Shown here: piece after piece, positions 34,518-59,627 of the stretch
How the letters are laid out: each line of letters starts with the position of its first letter
Position numbering within the stretch: position 1 is the stretch's first letter
Assembly: GCA_964035795.1 (NCBI GenBank)
Contig: OZ038321.1
Span: 9,204,294-9,268,293 of the forward strand
Reading direction: 5' to 3'
Source: Pterobdella sp. o SKG-2022
Taxonomy: Eukaryota; Annelida; Clitellata; Hirudinida; Piscicolidae
DNA: 64,000 nt
Program-made: the position numbers and the translations under genes
The notes under the pieces: model-generated
Told to the model about the DNA's origin: nothing
Seen by the model: the letters and a program-made list of their open reading frames with translations, nothing else
Databases searched by the model: none

Positions 34518-35221
34518 GCTGTCATGATCATGCTTGTTATGTTCTAATCAATCTCAACATTAAACTTAATAAGTTCAAAATTGCAAGAAAAATTATTTCA
34601 TGTTGAGTATTAAAAGTTAATTTTTTCGTGTTTCTGTTTTTTTCACACTTGAAATAACTCACAACTTGAGTTGTTTTCCACGCAATTTCTTTTTTCATGA
34701 CGTATATACAGGCTTTAGATGTCAAAGATGGAGCAACTTTCTAAATTGTACATGCTCTTAGCCATAACTAGTTCATTTTTTGAATTTGCCAGAATATTTA
34801 TTTACTAATTTTTGTGCATTTGCAGTAACATTGTTGAATTTAGCATAGCCTAGACGTGTAAATGAATTTCGTTAGTTTGATAAACTATTTGTTTTTGAAG
34901 CTTTATATCTATTTTCAAACTGTTTAATGGCAACCTTTCCAGCATGAAATTTTATGAATAGCTTTTTAAAAGTTAATAGTTACCTTATGATGATGTTTGG
35001 TTCTTATGTGCAAGAAGATACGTGGAGTTCTGTACCTCATGTAATTAAATACACATTTGGTCGTGAAAATGAAATAAAGTATTTGATTATTTAAGATTTT
35101 GTATTTTAATCAAATTTTACATTAGTACTTATTGAAAATGTTCCATGGAAACTGTAGGCTATATGATAGCATGTAATCTCTGAAATCTAATTCATAATCT
35201 AACGGTATCCGATGTTTTCAG
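34518..35221. other. 3' UTR of the first adhesion isoform / intron of the second
   Basis: No coding signal. An AATAAA signal near 35073 (in GAAATAAAGT) could end the shorter transcript; inferred only. Confidence 0.4.
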
Positions 35222-35623
35222 GGGAGCATGTGGTATTGTACGTAGGAGCCGTCAAACGTAAGTCTTTTATTCGTTCAAGGGATGAATATGAAGTTTTTTA
35301 TTAAAATATTTTTGGATCTTCAAAGTTTTTAATTAAATATAATCTTCATTTTCAGCTTTCTATGGAACGCACACAGGTCATTTAATTGCAGTGTTAAGTT
35401 TTCACTTTGATCGTGTAAAGCTAATCGTTATCAATTTCCTTTTAAGCTTATAGACCAAAATATAATGTTATTACTGATTTTATTAAGAAATTTTAAAAAT
35501 ACAAACTATCAAAAAATATTAGGAAGTTATTCGACCACCCAACATCCAGGCTCCTCTTATTGCTTGAATTCCATCATCAGCCTGATTTTCTTGTGCATCC
35601 TGTCAAGCTTTATTCTCTGGTGA
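35222..35623 (+). CDS. Alternative 3' exons of the NCAM/FasII gene: second hydrophobic C-terminus
   Basis: Three exons, 35222-35257, 35356-35376 and 35523-35623, follow exon 33692-33764 in correct phase (each starts after AG in phase 1) and end in TGA. They replace the tail beginning AYTSAFRSG with one that reads GEHVVLYVGAVK, PFYGTHT, GSYSTTQHPGSSYCLN and a hydrophobic end (SIISLIFLCILSSFILW). The acceptors TTTTCAG, TTTTCAG and TATTAG and the donors GTAAGT and GTCATT are visible. Like the first tail it ends in a hydrophobic run with no basic cytoplasmic part, so both predict GPI anchoring. This would give a 783-residue isoform. No exons for a transmembrane form with a cytoplasmic domain were found before 37580. 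Confidence 0.75.
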
Positions 35624-37579
35624 TTATGCACCTCCATCGTCTTATTACGAACTCAAAATTACAAAATTCTACGTTGTTTTTAAACAGTTGATTCGTTTAT
35701 TTATTGTTTTTCCTTTGTCTTGCATTCTTTGTAACTTTTTGAATTAGGTGAATGTTAAAGTTAGTTAAGCTTCTAAAACGCTAAATACCACTAATTTTTT
35801 ATTTGCCGGTGTGTTTTTACAAATACTTTGAGAATGTTGTTATTTCCGTGGTTTTTGGTGTTTTTATACTATCGTTTTGTAGCAGACGTAGTGACATAGT
35901 GTGTTGAGGCAGAGTGGATGCCTGCATGGCTCCAAGGAAGAGTCCTTGTGAGTGCCTTATCAAATATATTGTCGAGTCTCAACAATAACAAAGCGATGTG
36001 CTGATTTATTGAAAAGAAAATTTTCACTCGAGTTGAGCCTTTAGTTTTTGGTGAAAACTGAAAATAATTGACTTAATAATTTTTTATATAAAAACGCGTT
36101 CAGTTTATGAAATAATCTTGCGTCTATAAATTACATACAAGATACTACTTATTAAACATAAATTTTGTGAGTATTGGTTGGAGTTTTAATAAACGAGATT
36201 TAAAACATAGTTTGGTATGAAACCATTTCAAAAGCACTCAAGTTCGATGACTGTGTAAGAGCACAATTCAGTATTTTAACAAAAGTGAACTTGGTGGGTT
36301 TACTCCTCCAATGCAGTTTTAACTTTGTATGAGCAAAGATACAAATATTAATATATACTTTGAACAATTTTATTTAAAATATTTCTAGTGTAAACCTTGA
36401 AAATGAAGTGTGTTAAAGAATAAAATGCCGCGATGACTCGATGCTAGTTTGATGCACAATGATTCTTTTGAACAAAGTATGATTCGAACTCAAAAAAATA
36501 TAATCTGAACTCAACAAATATGATCTGAACTCAACAAATATGATCTGAACTCAACAAACATGATCTGAACTCAACAAAATATGATCTGAACTCAACAAAT
36601 ATGATCTGAACTCAACAAATATGATCTGAACTCAATGAAATAAGATTTGAACGTTTAAACTCATAACATAAAAATGTAAAAAAGTAAAAATATTAAATTG
36701 TTGAAACCAGAACTTGAAGGAAAAACATACATTGAATTACTTGGTAAAAAAGAATAATACTCAACTATCATGTATACTTGATGAACATTCTTGACTCAAA
36801 ACCTTTTTATAAAGCAAATCAACATCTAACAAGTTTTGAAAAAAGCCATGATTTTAATAATTTGAAAATGATAAAATGTGAGAAAGGTATAGAGAGAAAA
36901 TTGAACGACGAATATATCTAGTGACTCTAGACTCAACTGCACAGTATGAAAGTATGCATATCCACGCAGTATAAAAAGTTGAAAAAAATTAAACTATCAT
37001 TATTGTTATTCACAAGCAATTATGAAATAAATAAATTGAATAAATAGATAAATGGATTTAAAGCATAATTTTGTGGCGAAATGATCGAAACTCGAATTGC
37101 AAAAGATTTGATTTGGAAATAGTAATGCTTCAATTAATTCAAATTTAATAGTTCACTAAGAATATTTAATCATCACTGTGGTGCTGTTTAAAAACTAAAT
37201 TTAAAAAAAAATTCTAAATGAGGCCAAGACATCAATAAATTATTATGCATTCTAAGTTATTTAACTGTTGCAGATTTCATAAATAACTGAGATTAGAAAA
37301 ATAGATAAAAGAAATTTTTAAAAACTAGCAAGGTTTAATAAAAAATGAAAAATAAACGAAATAACAAAAAACAAAATCGTTTAATACAAGATTGATGCGA
37401 AACAAAGCGAAAAAGGACTGAAAAGAAGAAATAATCTTCAAATAAGAGTAAAATATCCAAAAACTTAAATTTTTGATTCGAAAAATAAATTTAAAAATAC
37501 GATTAGATAATCGTTTTCAAATTCACAGTAGTTTGAAGATTAAATGACTAAACGGATGAAATCTTTAAAGGTGATGACG
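35624..37579. other. Convergent intergenic region with minisatellite
   Basis: Lies between the tail-to-tail adhesion and kinase genes. Apart from the 20-bp minisatellite no coding or known repeat content was recognised. Confidence 0.4.
36475..36655. repeat. 20-bp minisatellite, about 8-9 units
   Basis: Unit ATGATCTGAACTCAACAAAT repeated head to tail; central units are nearly identical (one has AAACATG, one has an extra A) and the outer units are degenerate (GATTCGAACTCAAAAAAATA on the left, AAGATTTGAACG on the right). Units are contiguous, with no spacers. Confidence 0.92.
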
Positions 37580-48220
<10,641 letters not shown>

Positions 48221-49006
48221 TTGTTACTTAATTATCTTCAAAGTCAATCATAATAAATACGAATTTAAAACCTGTACTCGCAAAACCTCGAGACGATTCA
48301 ACAAACTGAAAGCATCAATGAAATATATAAAGTTTTGTAAACAAGTACTTGTAGAAACAAAATCTTTTTAAAAAAAACAAAAAAAAGATCTCTAGCAGTT
48401 TGAAATTTTTTATAATTTCGATGAAAAAATTCAATATTTCGTATAAAAATTTAAACAAAAAATTAAATTTTCAAAATAAAAAATGTACATTGTAAAAAAA
48501 TAAATTTATTTTTTGTACATAAAAAATTTTTTTTGCACAAATTTCATAAATTAATTTTCAAACACAGCCTACAGCTGATTGAAGGACGTCCATAATTAGA
48601 GATATTTCGATAGACGCTTTGTTTGGTTCGACCGTTTTCGAGAAAATTCTTCTTCAAAAAAACTAGTTGATCAAACTCATCAATAAAATGAATTTGCAGT
48701 AAAGAAAGACAGCGTCGAGCTCAATCTAGGGACATATGTACCCGAAAATCTTTTCAAAAACCAATTTTCAAACGGTAAATATCCGCCATTTTGTTTATAA
48801 TTAGAAATATTGTATAAACATTTTATACCCTTAAAAGTTTAAGTGAATGGTAGTTTTTGTTTTTTTTTTAAATCAAAACTATTTTTAAAAAATATTTTGT
48901 CTTTTAAGAGCTATCTGTTTATAAACTAGTTATATAAATTTATTGCTAATTATAACAAATAAATAATAGCATTTAAGGAGTAGCAGACCGGGGTTTGTTG
49001 GTTGTG
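48221..49006. promoter_or_regulatory. Divergent promoter region between PRKX and cyclin I
   Basis: 786 bp separate the two start codons. The kinase reads left and the cyclin right, so both promoters and 5' UTRs must lie here or in upstream non-coding exons. No clear core promoter motif stands out. Inferred from orientation. Confidence 0.4.
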
Positions 49007-51583
<2,577 letters not shown>

Positions 51584-53879
51584 CTTACACCATTTGCATT
51601 TGTTGGACTGACTGGCTTGTTTGGTGGTTTGGGGGGTTGTATAAAGTGTTATTTTGCGATATTACTGATTTGGTAGGGTTTTGTGTGTTACTACTTGATC
51701 TTATTGCAATGATGGTTTAGGTTTTATTCACAGGTAATTTGTATTTAATTAATTTTGTTTAAGGTTTTTTTTATTAATTCTCATTTTAATTTTTTTACAT
51801 ATCAAAAAGATTCAAAAAAATTTAATTTTCAACAAAGTTATTTAGATCTTTATGTGTTTGTGTACATTTGTTGGCATTAATTGCACTGTCGTTGTACAAT
51901 ATAGCTACTACTAATTTTCGCACTACTTAACGCTGTTTCTTTTTGAAATTTTGATAAGGCCTCTAGTGGTAATTGAGGTTATTGACTCTAACTTACAAAA
52001 TGTAAATAAGAAAAAAAATGTCAAAATACAAAACAGTCAAAAAATTAGATCGATTAACCTTGATTTTATGTTCATAGGCATCTTCATTATTTATTATCTT
52101 TTGAGCAATGGAGGAACGGTGAGAGGGCTGTTACTGCGAGTTTTTCATTTAAAATCAAATAAGTGATATGAATTTTTGATTGTGTATTATCAAAACAGCC
52201 GATGAAATCTTTTGAAATGTTTAACAATACATACTTTTCGAAAAATCTAACAATTATTTCTCAAACCTTGGTATGTTTTCGAAATTTGGATTTTAAAGTT
52301 TGGCATAATCGAATTAATCTTACACCATCTGTTATATTTGTGGTAGTGATATGTGCTGGAAAGCCTGTAATAAATGCATGCTCCTTATTAACTTATTCTT
52401 ATAAAAAATTAAAAGATGCTTGTCAAATATCGGGCTTCGAGGAAGATTCTAAAAGTGAATTGATACTTCTAGTTACATCGTTTAAATTTCTTTAGTTACG
52501 CATCAAAATTTTTAAACACCGTCTGGATATGTTCACGTATACAAGCCTAAATAATTTTAATCACTAAGATTTCATCGTTTCGAAGCTTTAGGGATAAATT
52601 TTAAGCAATTGAAAATTAATGGATTGGGTCAAAACATACTGTTGTTGCAGTCAAAGTTGAGGATAGGATCTTATATCAAAACCTTTTGCTCTCAGTTGTT
52701 ACTTGATTGAAACTGTTCATGTGATGTAGCGTCTGTTCTTTAGCAATTAATCAAATCCTTTTGAAGCCCGTTTTTTTTGCCAAGGGTTAAGCTATTATCA
52801 TTGTTCCTTGTCAATTTTTTGATGCTTTTGAGTGTCATACAAGTTAAAAACATCGCTTGTCTAAACAGTATTCTAAATGCTATTTCAAACTTTGTATTCT
52901 GTCTGACAATTTATTTTTTTCGAAAGGGAAACCAAAAATGGCAAAAAAGCAGCTTTAGCTTTTTAAATATTAATCATAAAAGTGATATAATGTCTGGTGG
53001 TTGGATAGAAAAAATCCTTAAAAACTGGAAGCTGAAGGAGAAACGATAAATGTTTCTTTTTGTGTAAAAATTTTGTTTAATTTACAAGTACTCAGCTCCA
53101 ATTCTTTTTTTGAAACGTTTGACACCAAGAACCTAGGATCAAATGGTTCATGAGAAGCTTCTGTTTTGCACCAAGGTGGTTTATAATGGCGCAATACTTT
53201 CCCGGGTAAAGCTTGTAAACTCTTTTGGAGCACTACCTGCTCAGACTGCTTTTTGCAATCTCACCTGTTACAAGCAGTAGCCAGCCTAGGTTGGAGTTTT
53301 CAATAGTTAGAAGTAGCGTAAATGCAAAACTATCATTGACTTGCAAATAACTACATTTTCATGCTTATAGTTTTAGAAACCTCGGAGGTCATTAGGTCAC
53401 ACATCTTTTTATTTAGAACTTATGGGAGCTTAAACTTCAAGCTGAAAATGAGCCCAGAGACTATGTGGCTGTTCGAAATAATCTCACTAACCCTTTTTCT
53501 TTAAACTATTCGTAATGTGCTTTATTATTGTCTGTTCAGATCTTGTTTTTGATGTGCCTATTATTCTTAACGAAATTTAATTTTTCCAACTATATAACTT
53601 ATTTTTATGCAGAACTTTTACTTTGTTTAAAACCGAAAAGATCATAATTTTTGCCCTTTAAGAAAGACTAGGATATATTATATGTCGCCACAGATGAACA
53701 TGTTATTTTAATAGTGTTCATTTTTTATTTCCAAAAGTTTTTGTTATGATAAATTATTTTTATCTTTAATAGGTAGCATTCGTGCAAAACTGCTTTTCTC
53801 CACATATAAGACATACCCAAAATAGCTCGAGATGACGGTCGAGGAAGTCTGCTGGTTCCGTTAACACGGTTGACTACAG
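51584..53879. other. Cyclin I 3' flank and intergenic DNA
   Basis: The first part should be the cyclin I 3' UTR. Open frames at 51951-52166, 52202-52495 and 52777-53049 have no recognisable motifs or splice context, and I do not call them genes. Confidence 0.35.
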
Positions 53880-54760
53880 CAAATGAATTTCCCGTTTGAG
53901 ATGCGAATTCATTATTTGGCTAACTTCTTACCTTCAAAAACATTTTCAAACCACTAAAGTGAGAAAAACTTCTTCACCTATCCTTCCTTTACAAGGTGAT
54001 ATTCTACAAGGGTCTGTCTTTGGTCCTATTCTGCTTGTCTTCTACTTTTCACCTATAGCTAACATTTGAACGTAACTTCACTTCATATCAACTCGCAAAC
54101 CACAATATTCCAAATAAAATTTCCACAATAGCCCTCAACTAGCCGCTAAATTAATATCTAAATGCGTTTACTCTGTACAAACCCTCCATAAACTCAATTT
54201 TAGGAAAAAACTACCAAAACAGTAGCACTGTTCAAAAAATCAATATTATTTTTTGAAATTATAAATACTCGGCGTCATTATTCAAAACACTCTCGTTTGA
54301 CCAAAACATTTCTTCAACAGCCAAACAAGGTAACATTTATTCTAAAGCCATCAAACATATCCGTAAATGCCTCTTTTTGCAAACAGTTAACCATCTCAAT
54401 ATTGCTTTCATCATTTCTAGGCTAGACTACTGCAACTCTTTTCTCTATGTTTTTCCGTTTACACTCATCAGAAAACTAAAAAAAAAATTAAAACCGTTTT
54501 GCACGAGTTTTCCTAAACTGCGATATCTTCACCCCATCAGCTCCGTGTAGGCACGTTATATAAATTATAAAGTTAACTTTAGTTACTTCGAATCACTTAA
54601 TTTAACTTAAATGAACTTAATCCACTCGCGCATGTGCAAGTGCCATGAACCTGCTCTCACAGGCTTGTTGTGGCTTCGAAGACCATTCTTCTTTATAGCT
54701 GTCTCCCCTTGAAACAGTTTCACAATATTTAAATGTTGGCATATTTGATTTGCTATGTTT
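53880..54760 (+). mobile_element. Degenerate LINE reverse transcriptase (jockey/CR1-like)
   Basis: Broken frames read FPFEMRIHYLANFLPSKTF, LQGDILQGSVFGPILLVFYF (compare 'PQGSvLGPlLF'), LNFRKKLPKQ and SRLDYCNSFLYVFPFTLIRK (compare 'LDYCNsLLyGlP'), in the normal LINE order. The YADD box is lost. Many stops. Confidence 0.68.
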
Positions 54761-57700
54761 TTGATCAACTTTCAATAGACGTTTGTAATGTTTTTAAAAG
54801 TTTGCCAGTAATATACTAATTAAGCATGCTTTAAACTGATTACTAAGTTTTATGAACAAAATTGAAAATTTCAAACTTTGTCAACATAACTATTAAAGCT
54901 ATTTTAAAAAAAAAATTTTATAAAATGTTCTCATTATTACACGTTTTTATATAATAAACAAGAAGTTTCCTGCAAAATCAAAGCAGATTTTGCTATAAAT
55001 AATGCATAAAGACAGTCACGCAAGCAAGTGATTTTTTCGTGCATCAAGCATATCGTGTGAAGTAATCATTAAAGCGCAGAATCATAATTATAACTGTGCC
55101 TTTTCAGAAATGCTATTTCAAACCACTATGCGAAGCTGTTTGAAAACGTAGCCTTCGAGTGCAGTGATACAATTAAACAAGAGTTCATCAAAGTTTTTTT
55201 CCCATTTAAGATTTCACAATATGCCCTTACCACATTATTACCTTTTTTCATTCATACATATTTTTTTTGTTTCCTTTTGAATGACTTATGAATAAATAAT
55301 TTTTATTCATATGATGGATTAATATTGACGCTGGGTCATGACCGCGGGTGAAATGTGAATTGTTATTAGACATTATTCAACTGCTACCAGATAATATATT
55401 TTCCTTCCTATACATTATATTAGTGATAACAATCAATGAATCGACAATTGTATGTACGGAATTAATTAAGATTTTCGTGTGAAATTTACTGTCAAATAAT
55501 CCACGTTAATATGAAGCCAGTTTTTGCATCATTTAATGATCTTTTATAGTCATTTTTTAATAGAATAATAGAAAAGATAGTAATTCTGCGTTAAATTTTT
55601 ATAGAGTTAAAAATGATTCAATAATTTTTTAAAACTTTGACCACGTTTAAAGAAATCTTTGCAAAGTTTATTTTTTTATCCTGGGTTGTTTACAAGATCT
55701 TAATTACCAGTTAGATGTCAATTTGTGTCTTCAGCTAGCTTAATGCATTCTGCTTTCAATCTTATGAATTGTCTTCAAATACACCCATTCCTTGTTTTAT
55801 ATGCATTGTATTTCAAGTTTAACTAAGTTTATACATTTGAGGTTTGCTATAAATTGAATCTTTTCAGTTTTAATAGAGAGAAAGTGTTTGAAGTATAATG
55901 GAAATAATCTGAACGTTGCACCATTAATCATGAGGACTCCTTATAAAGCTTTTAAAGAGAAAGTCGTGAATGATTAGAATGATGCTGGTAGTGGCATTTT
56001 CAAAAGACTTAGACAAATTTGCTTTGAACTTCTTTGTCATTAGCTAAAACTTCATAAACTAGAGACGTTAATATTATAAATACAATTTATGAGAGTTAAA
56101 ATCTAATAAATATCTGATATTTTTATTAATTCAAGAATTAATCTGGAAGCAGCCTGAATGAGCATGATGGAGATATATAAAGCACGCAACACAGAGTGTT
56201 TGTTAAAACGACAAGGGAAAAGATGAAAGGCCGCTAAATGATCGTTGGTAGCAATGTGTAATAAGTACCAGAATATATGCTTATAGTTTCAATGCAATGT
56301 TCTTAAGGTTGTGAGAAGGCCTCAATGCAAAAGATGGAAACTAATATTTTCACCAAGATTCCTTTGTTAACTTGTTAAATAATGGGCTAACAAAAATCTA
56401 TCATTAAATATAATACTTATTCCATTGGAAAGCTTTTGTCCACATGCTTATCACTCTATAACCTCATTTAATGACAGCACTGGGCCTGCTTTATCATAGC
56501 ACAGTGCAGTTGATTTCGTAATGTTATACATTAGCAGGTGTCGGTGCTTGTGTGCCTTTGTGCTAACTTCATCTTTCGCACTATTTACTTGTCGTTAGAA
56601 ATATCAAAAAAAAATTTTTTATATTTGTGACTAAACTGGTTCTAAATTATTTCATTAACATATAGAAATTTCAATTATATTTTTAGTTTTAAGTTTAAAG
56701 GCAAAAACTTTGAAGGTGATTTAACGGCAGACCATTGAAAGGAATTGAGAGTGAAGAGTTGTTATTAAAAGCATGGTCTTAATTTGGACTCTTTTCAAGA
56801 GTCACCCCTCATTTATCCACATCTTCATCGTTTTATGGAGATTCTATACTTAACAATTATTTCGGTTTTCTAACCATTTTTACAGCAGTTTTATTTATTT
56901 TAATAACCAATTTTATATAATGTTAATTTCAATTTATAACTCAAACTTTGTTTGAAGTAAAATTCAAAATAAATGAAAAAAATTCTTAGTATTTTACTTA
57001 ATTTATTATCTTACTTAACCCACCTAGTACTTCGAAATAATGGACAAACTCCAGATCTTTGCCATTCATTCTGAATGATCTATGCAACATATGCATATAT
57101 CTTGTATACTTTTGTTCTCTAGCATATTTATTACTATGGTCAGTCAATTAAGAGATATTTGATGATCTGGATAAGTTAACTACCTTATTATCGCCTGTTT
57201 ATAAACATTGTGACCTGCACTGCAAACTAATCCAGATAGTATTGATAATCATTTTAAAAATATTTTTTGAAAATAAATTATAAGTTTTATGATCAATAAA
57301 TAAAATAAAACTAAAAATTTATTGGTTTAAACTAAACTAAGTTTTTTTTTCAAATAAAATTATCAGTAGAATTTCTTTATCGGGTTTTAAGTGTACAGTT
57401 AGGTGCTGTAGAAGGCAGTGGAACTTAATTAACGAGACATATCTACATGCTCGGGTATTTTATGGCTTGCATACCTTTTCATCATTAAATAACCGTTAAT
57501 GCTCTCTTAATGCTTATTAAAAAGTTTCTTTCAGTTTAAAATAACAAATGTCTGAAAATGTTTAAAACAGAACATGAATGGCAATTAATGGTGTTTTAGT
57601 TGGAGCGTGACGGTGGCACGACATAACAATCGGAAGAAAGATTTTATCTAAGTTTGACATTTTTTTCAAACTAAACTTTTAAATGCAGTTGAAAATGAAG

Positions 57701-58070
57701 TATTTGAGCTTTTAAAACAGCCATTTTTTGTCAAAAAAAACTAAACGTTTTGAAGTCTTGAAACGATAAACAAATAAAAATAATGCAAAAACAAAAAGGT
57801 AAAAAATAAGTGACATACGCAGTTGATTAAAATTGAAGTTCATACAAAATACTACTTTGACAATACAAACTATAAATTCTTTGAATACGATGTTACAACA
57901 GAAATTGCAATTAATACTGGTTGATGAAATTGCACATTGATCAAAACAACCCTAGCAACTAGAAAGAACCCATATATTTTTTGATTACATACTGTAAGGT
58001 TTAACAACGTTTGAGATTGTTCAGAACAACACGATGTCTAGTCAACGCTTTAAGACTTCCATTATTTTTA
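54761..58070. other. Intergenic, nothing recognised
   Basis: AT-rich DNA with no convincing exon, RNA gene or repeat family on either strand. Confidence 0.4.
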
Positions 58071-59308
58071 TCATAGTTTTTCAAGAGATCTTGAGTTAGT
58101 GAGTAATTCTCTCAAAATTCTCCATGTTTGTTTGGCAGCATTGTCTAAAGAGGAAGTGGATTTGCCTCTGAACAAGTCGAGACCTGGAAGGAAATAATGG
58201 GGGCATTTTCGATTTTGTAGGCATGAGATTAGTTGGAGGAGAATTCCATTGATGCGGTCTCCAAGAGAAGTTTCATCCCACTCTACCTCTCTCGGATGCT
58301 TTTCACACTCGTACAACAACAACGTCTTCATGTGGTAATTCTCAACTGGCTTGCCAGGAAGGTCTAGATGTTTATCTCTGAGGGTTTTCAAAATACTCAA
58401 ACATCTTCTGCGACATCCTCCCAACAACAACAGCATTTCAGACTGCTGGAAAGAAATGACCCAGGCATCGCCTTCTGCTGCTGATTGCTTGTCTTTCATG
58501 TAAATGCTTTCACGAGAAAGCAAATCAAACCCTGATAAATTAGAGAAAAATAATTTAAATTTGAAAATATATTCATATGGAACCTTCAGTCTTAACTTCT
58601 GCCACAAGATTGGGGTTGGGCCATGGGATATGGGGCAGGGGCCAGTGAGATGCACTCCTTGGCCATATTCCAGAACATTTGAAAGCAGGTGTTATCTGCA
58701 CAACATGCCTGTCTTTAACTTTCAACTTCACTTCAGATGTGTCGTTTATCAATTTCACTTGGTCTCGGAAACTACATTTGTCTATAGCCTGCATCGATTA
58801 AACGTTCCTTAACTATATTTTTTAAGTTTTCATTTATCAACTCATTTGCATTTTTCAAAAATACTTTTATTTTTAATTCTATAATTATCTTGACCTGTCC
58901 AACTAGAGTTTGAAAACGACTTCTAATTTTCCTCGCTGATAAGTATCCAGATGCAGTAATGAATTCAACCCATAAAGACATAGAACGTTTCCTACCATCG
59001 CTTAACTTGAGAACAGCACATCCCGGAATAGCACCATCGTCGACGAAATTGAATACACCCATTTGGTTGAGGTACAAAATAACTTCGAACTCGTGGGGTG
59101 AAACAACAGTGAGACCTTCAAAATGGCCATTGATCTCAGTGAGACTACTGATGAAACGAGGCTCTTGCACCTCCACCTCCTTCAAAACCTCTTGCACTAT
59201 TTTAGAAACATCTCTGATGGTTTTGGATATATTTTGTTTGCGCATGTTCACTCGTTCGTTACAGAACTTGTTCAATTGGAACAGAAGCTTGCTTTGTGCG
59301 GCCATCAT
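58071..59308 (-). CDS. mab-21: Mab-21 (MAB21L1/2-type) developmental protein
   Basis: Three exons, 59308-58895, 58788-58584 and 58531-58071, with introns of only 106 and 52 bp, both GT-AG. The product is 359 residues, the length of human MAB21L1 and L2, and aligns end to end: MAAQSKLLFQLNKFCNERV (from the second Met), VQEPRFISSLTEI, EFEVILYLNQMGVFNFVDDG, CAVLKLSDGRKRSMSLWVEF, ITASGYLSARKIRSRFQTLV, QITPAFKCSGIWPRSA, HMKTLLLYECEKHPRE and KCPHYFLPGLDL. The fold is a nucleotidyltransferase related to cGAS, but the MAB21L1 group has no known catalytic activity; it acts in eye, neural and sensory-organ development. The start could be the first or second of two adjacent Met codons; the second gives 358 residues. 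Exon 1 reads openly through intron 1, so an uncut ORF would add about 35 false residues. Confidence 0.96.
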
Positions 59309-59587
59309 CTTGCTAGGAAAGATTGGAGCAATTCTTTGGTTTCTTATAAACTATAAAAATTTTAAACAAGATTTTATTCACATTTTAGCATCATTTGCAT
59401 AATTTTAAAATTAAATTTTTTTGTTAAAATCATTCGCAGACTTATAAATTTTTCAGGAATTTTATGAACGTAAATTTTGAAACTACTTATTTCTTGTTTG
59501 CAGATGTTTTATACTAGTTTTTTCAACGTGTTTATACTCATATTATATAGTGATATAACAGAAAATACATAAAATTTCATCCTCTAA

Positions 59588-59627
59588 CCAATGAGAATGG
59601 GAGTGGTATGTTCTAAATTCCTATTGG
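59588..59627. promoter_or_regulatory. Pair of opposed CCAAT boxes upstream of mab-21
   Basis: CCAAT at 59588-59592 and ATTGG at 59623-59627, about 280-320 bp upstream of the mab-21 start, facing each other. Plausible proximal promoter elements (NF-Y type), but pentamers are common by chance. Confidence 0.25.

Noticed and set aside
35880..36000. Possible further alternative exon of the adhesion gene (after TTTTGTAGCAG at about 35885)
   Set aside because: In the required phase it gives only a few codons before a stop (TAG), so it is not supported as an isoform exon.
36475..36655. Possible CRISPR-like array
   Set aside because: Units are contiguous with no unique spacers, and the genome is eukaryotic; it is a minisatellite.
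58772..59308. Uninterrupted 178-codon mab-21 frame
   Set aside because: It reads through the 106-bp intron 1; splicing restores exact alignment to Mab-21 and the family length of 359.
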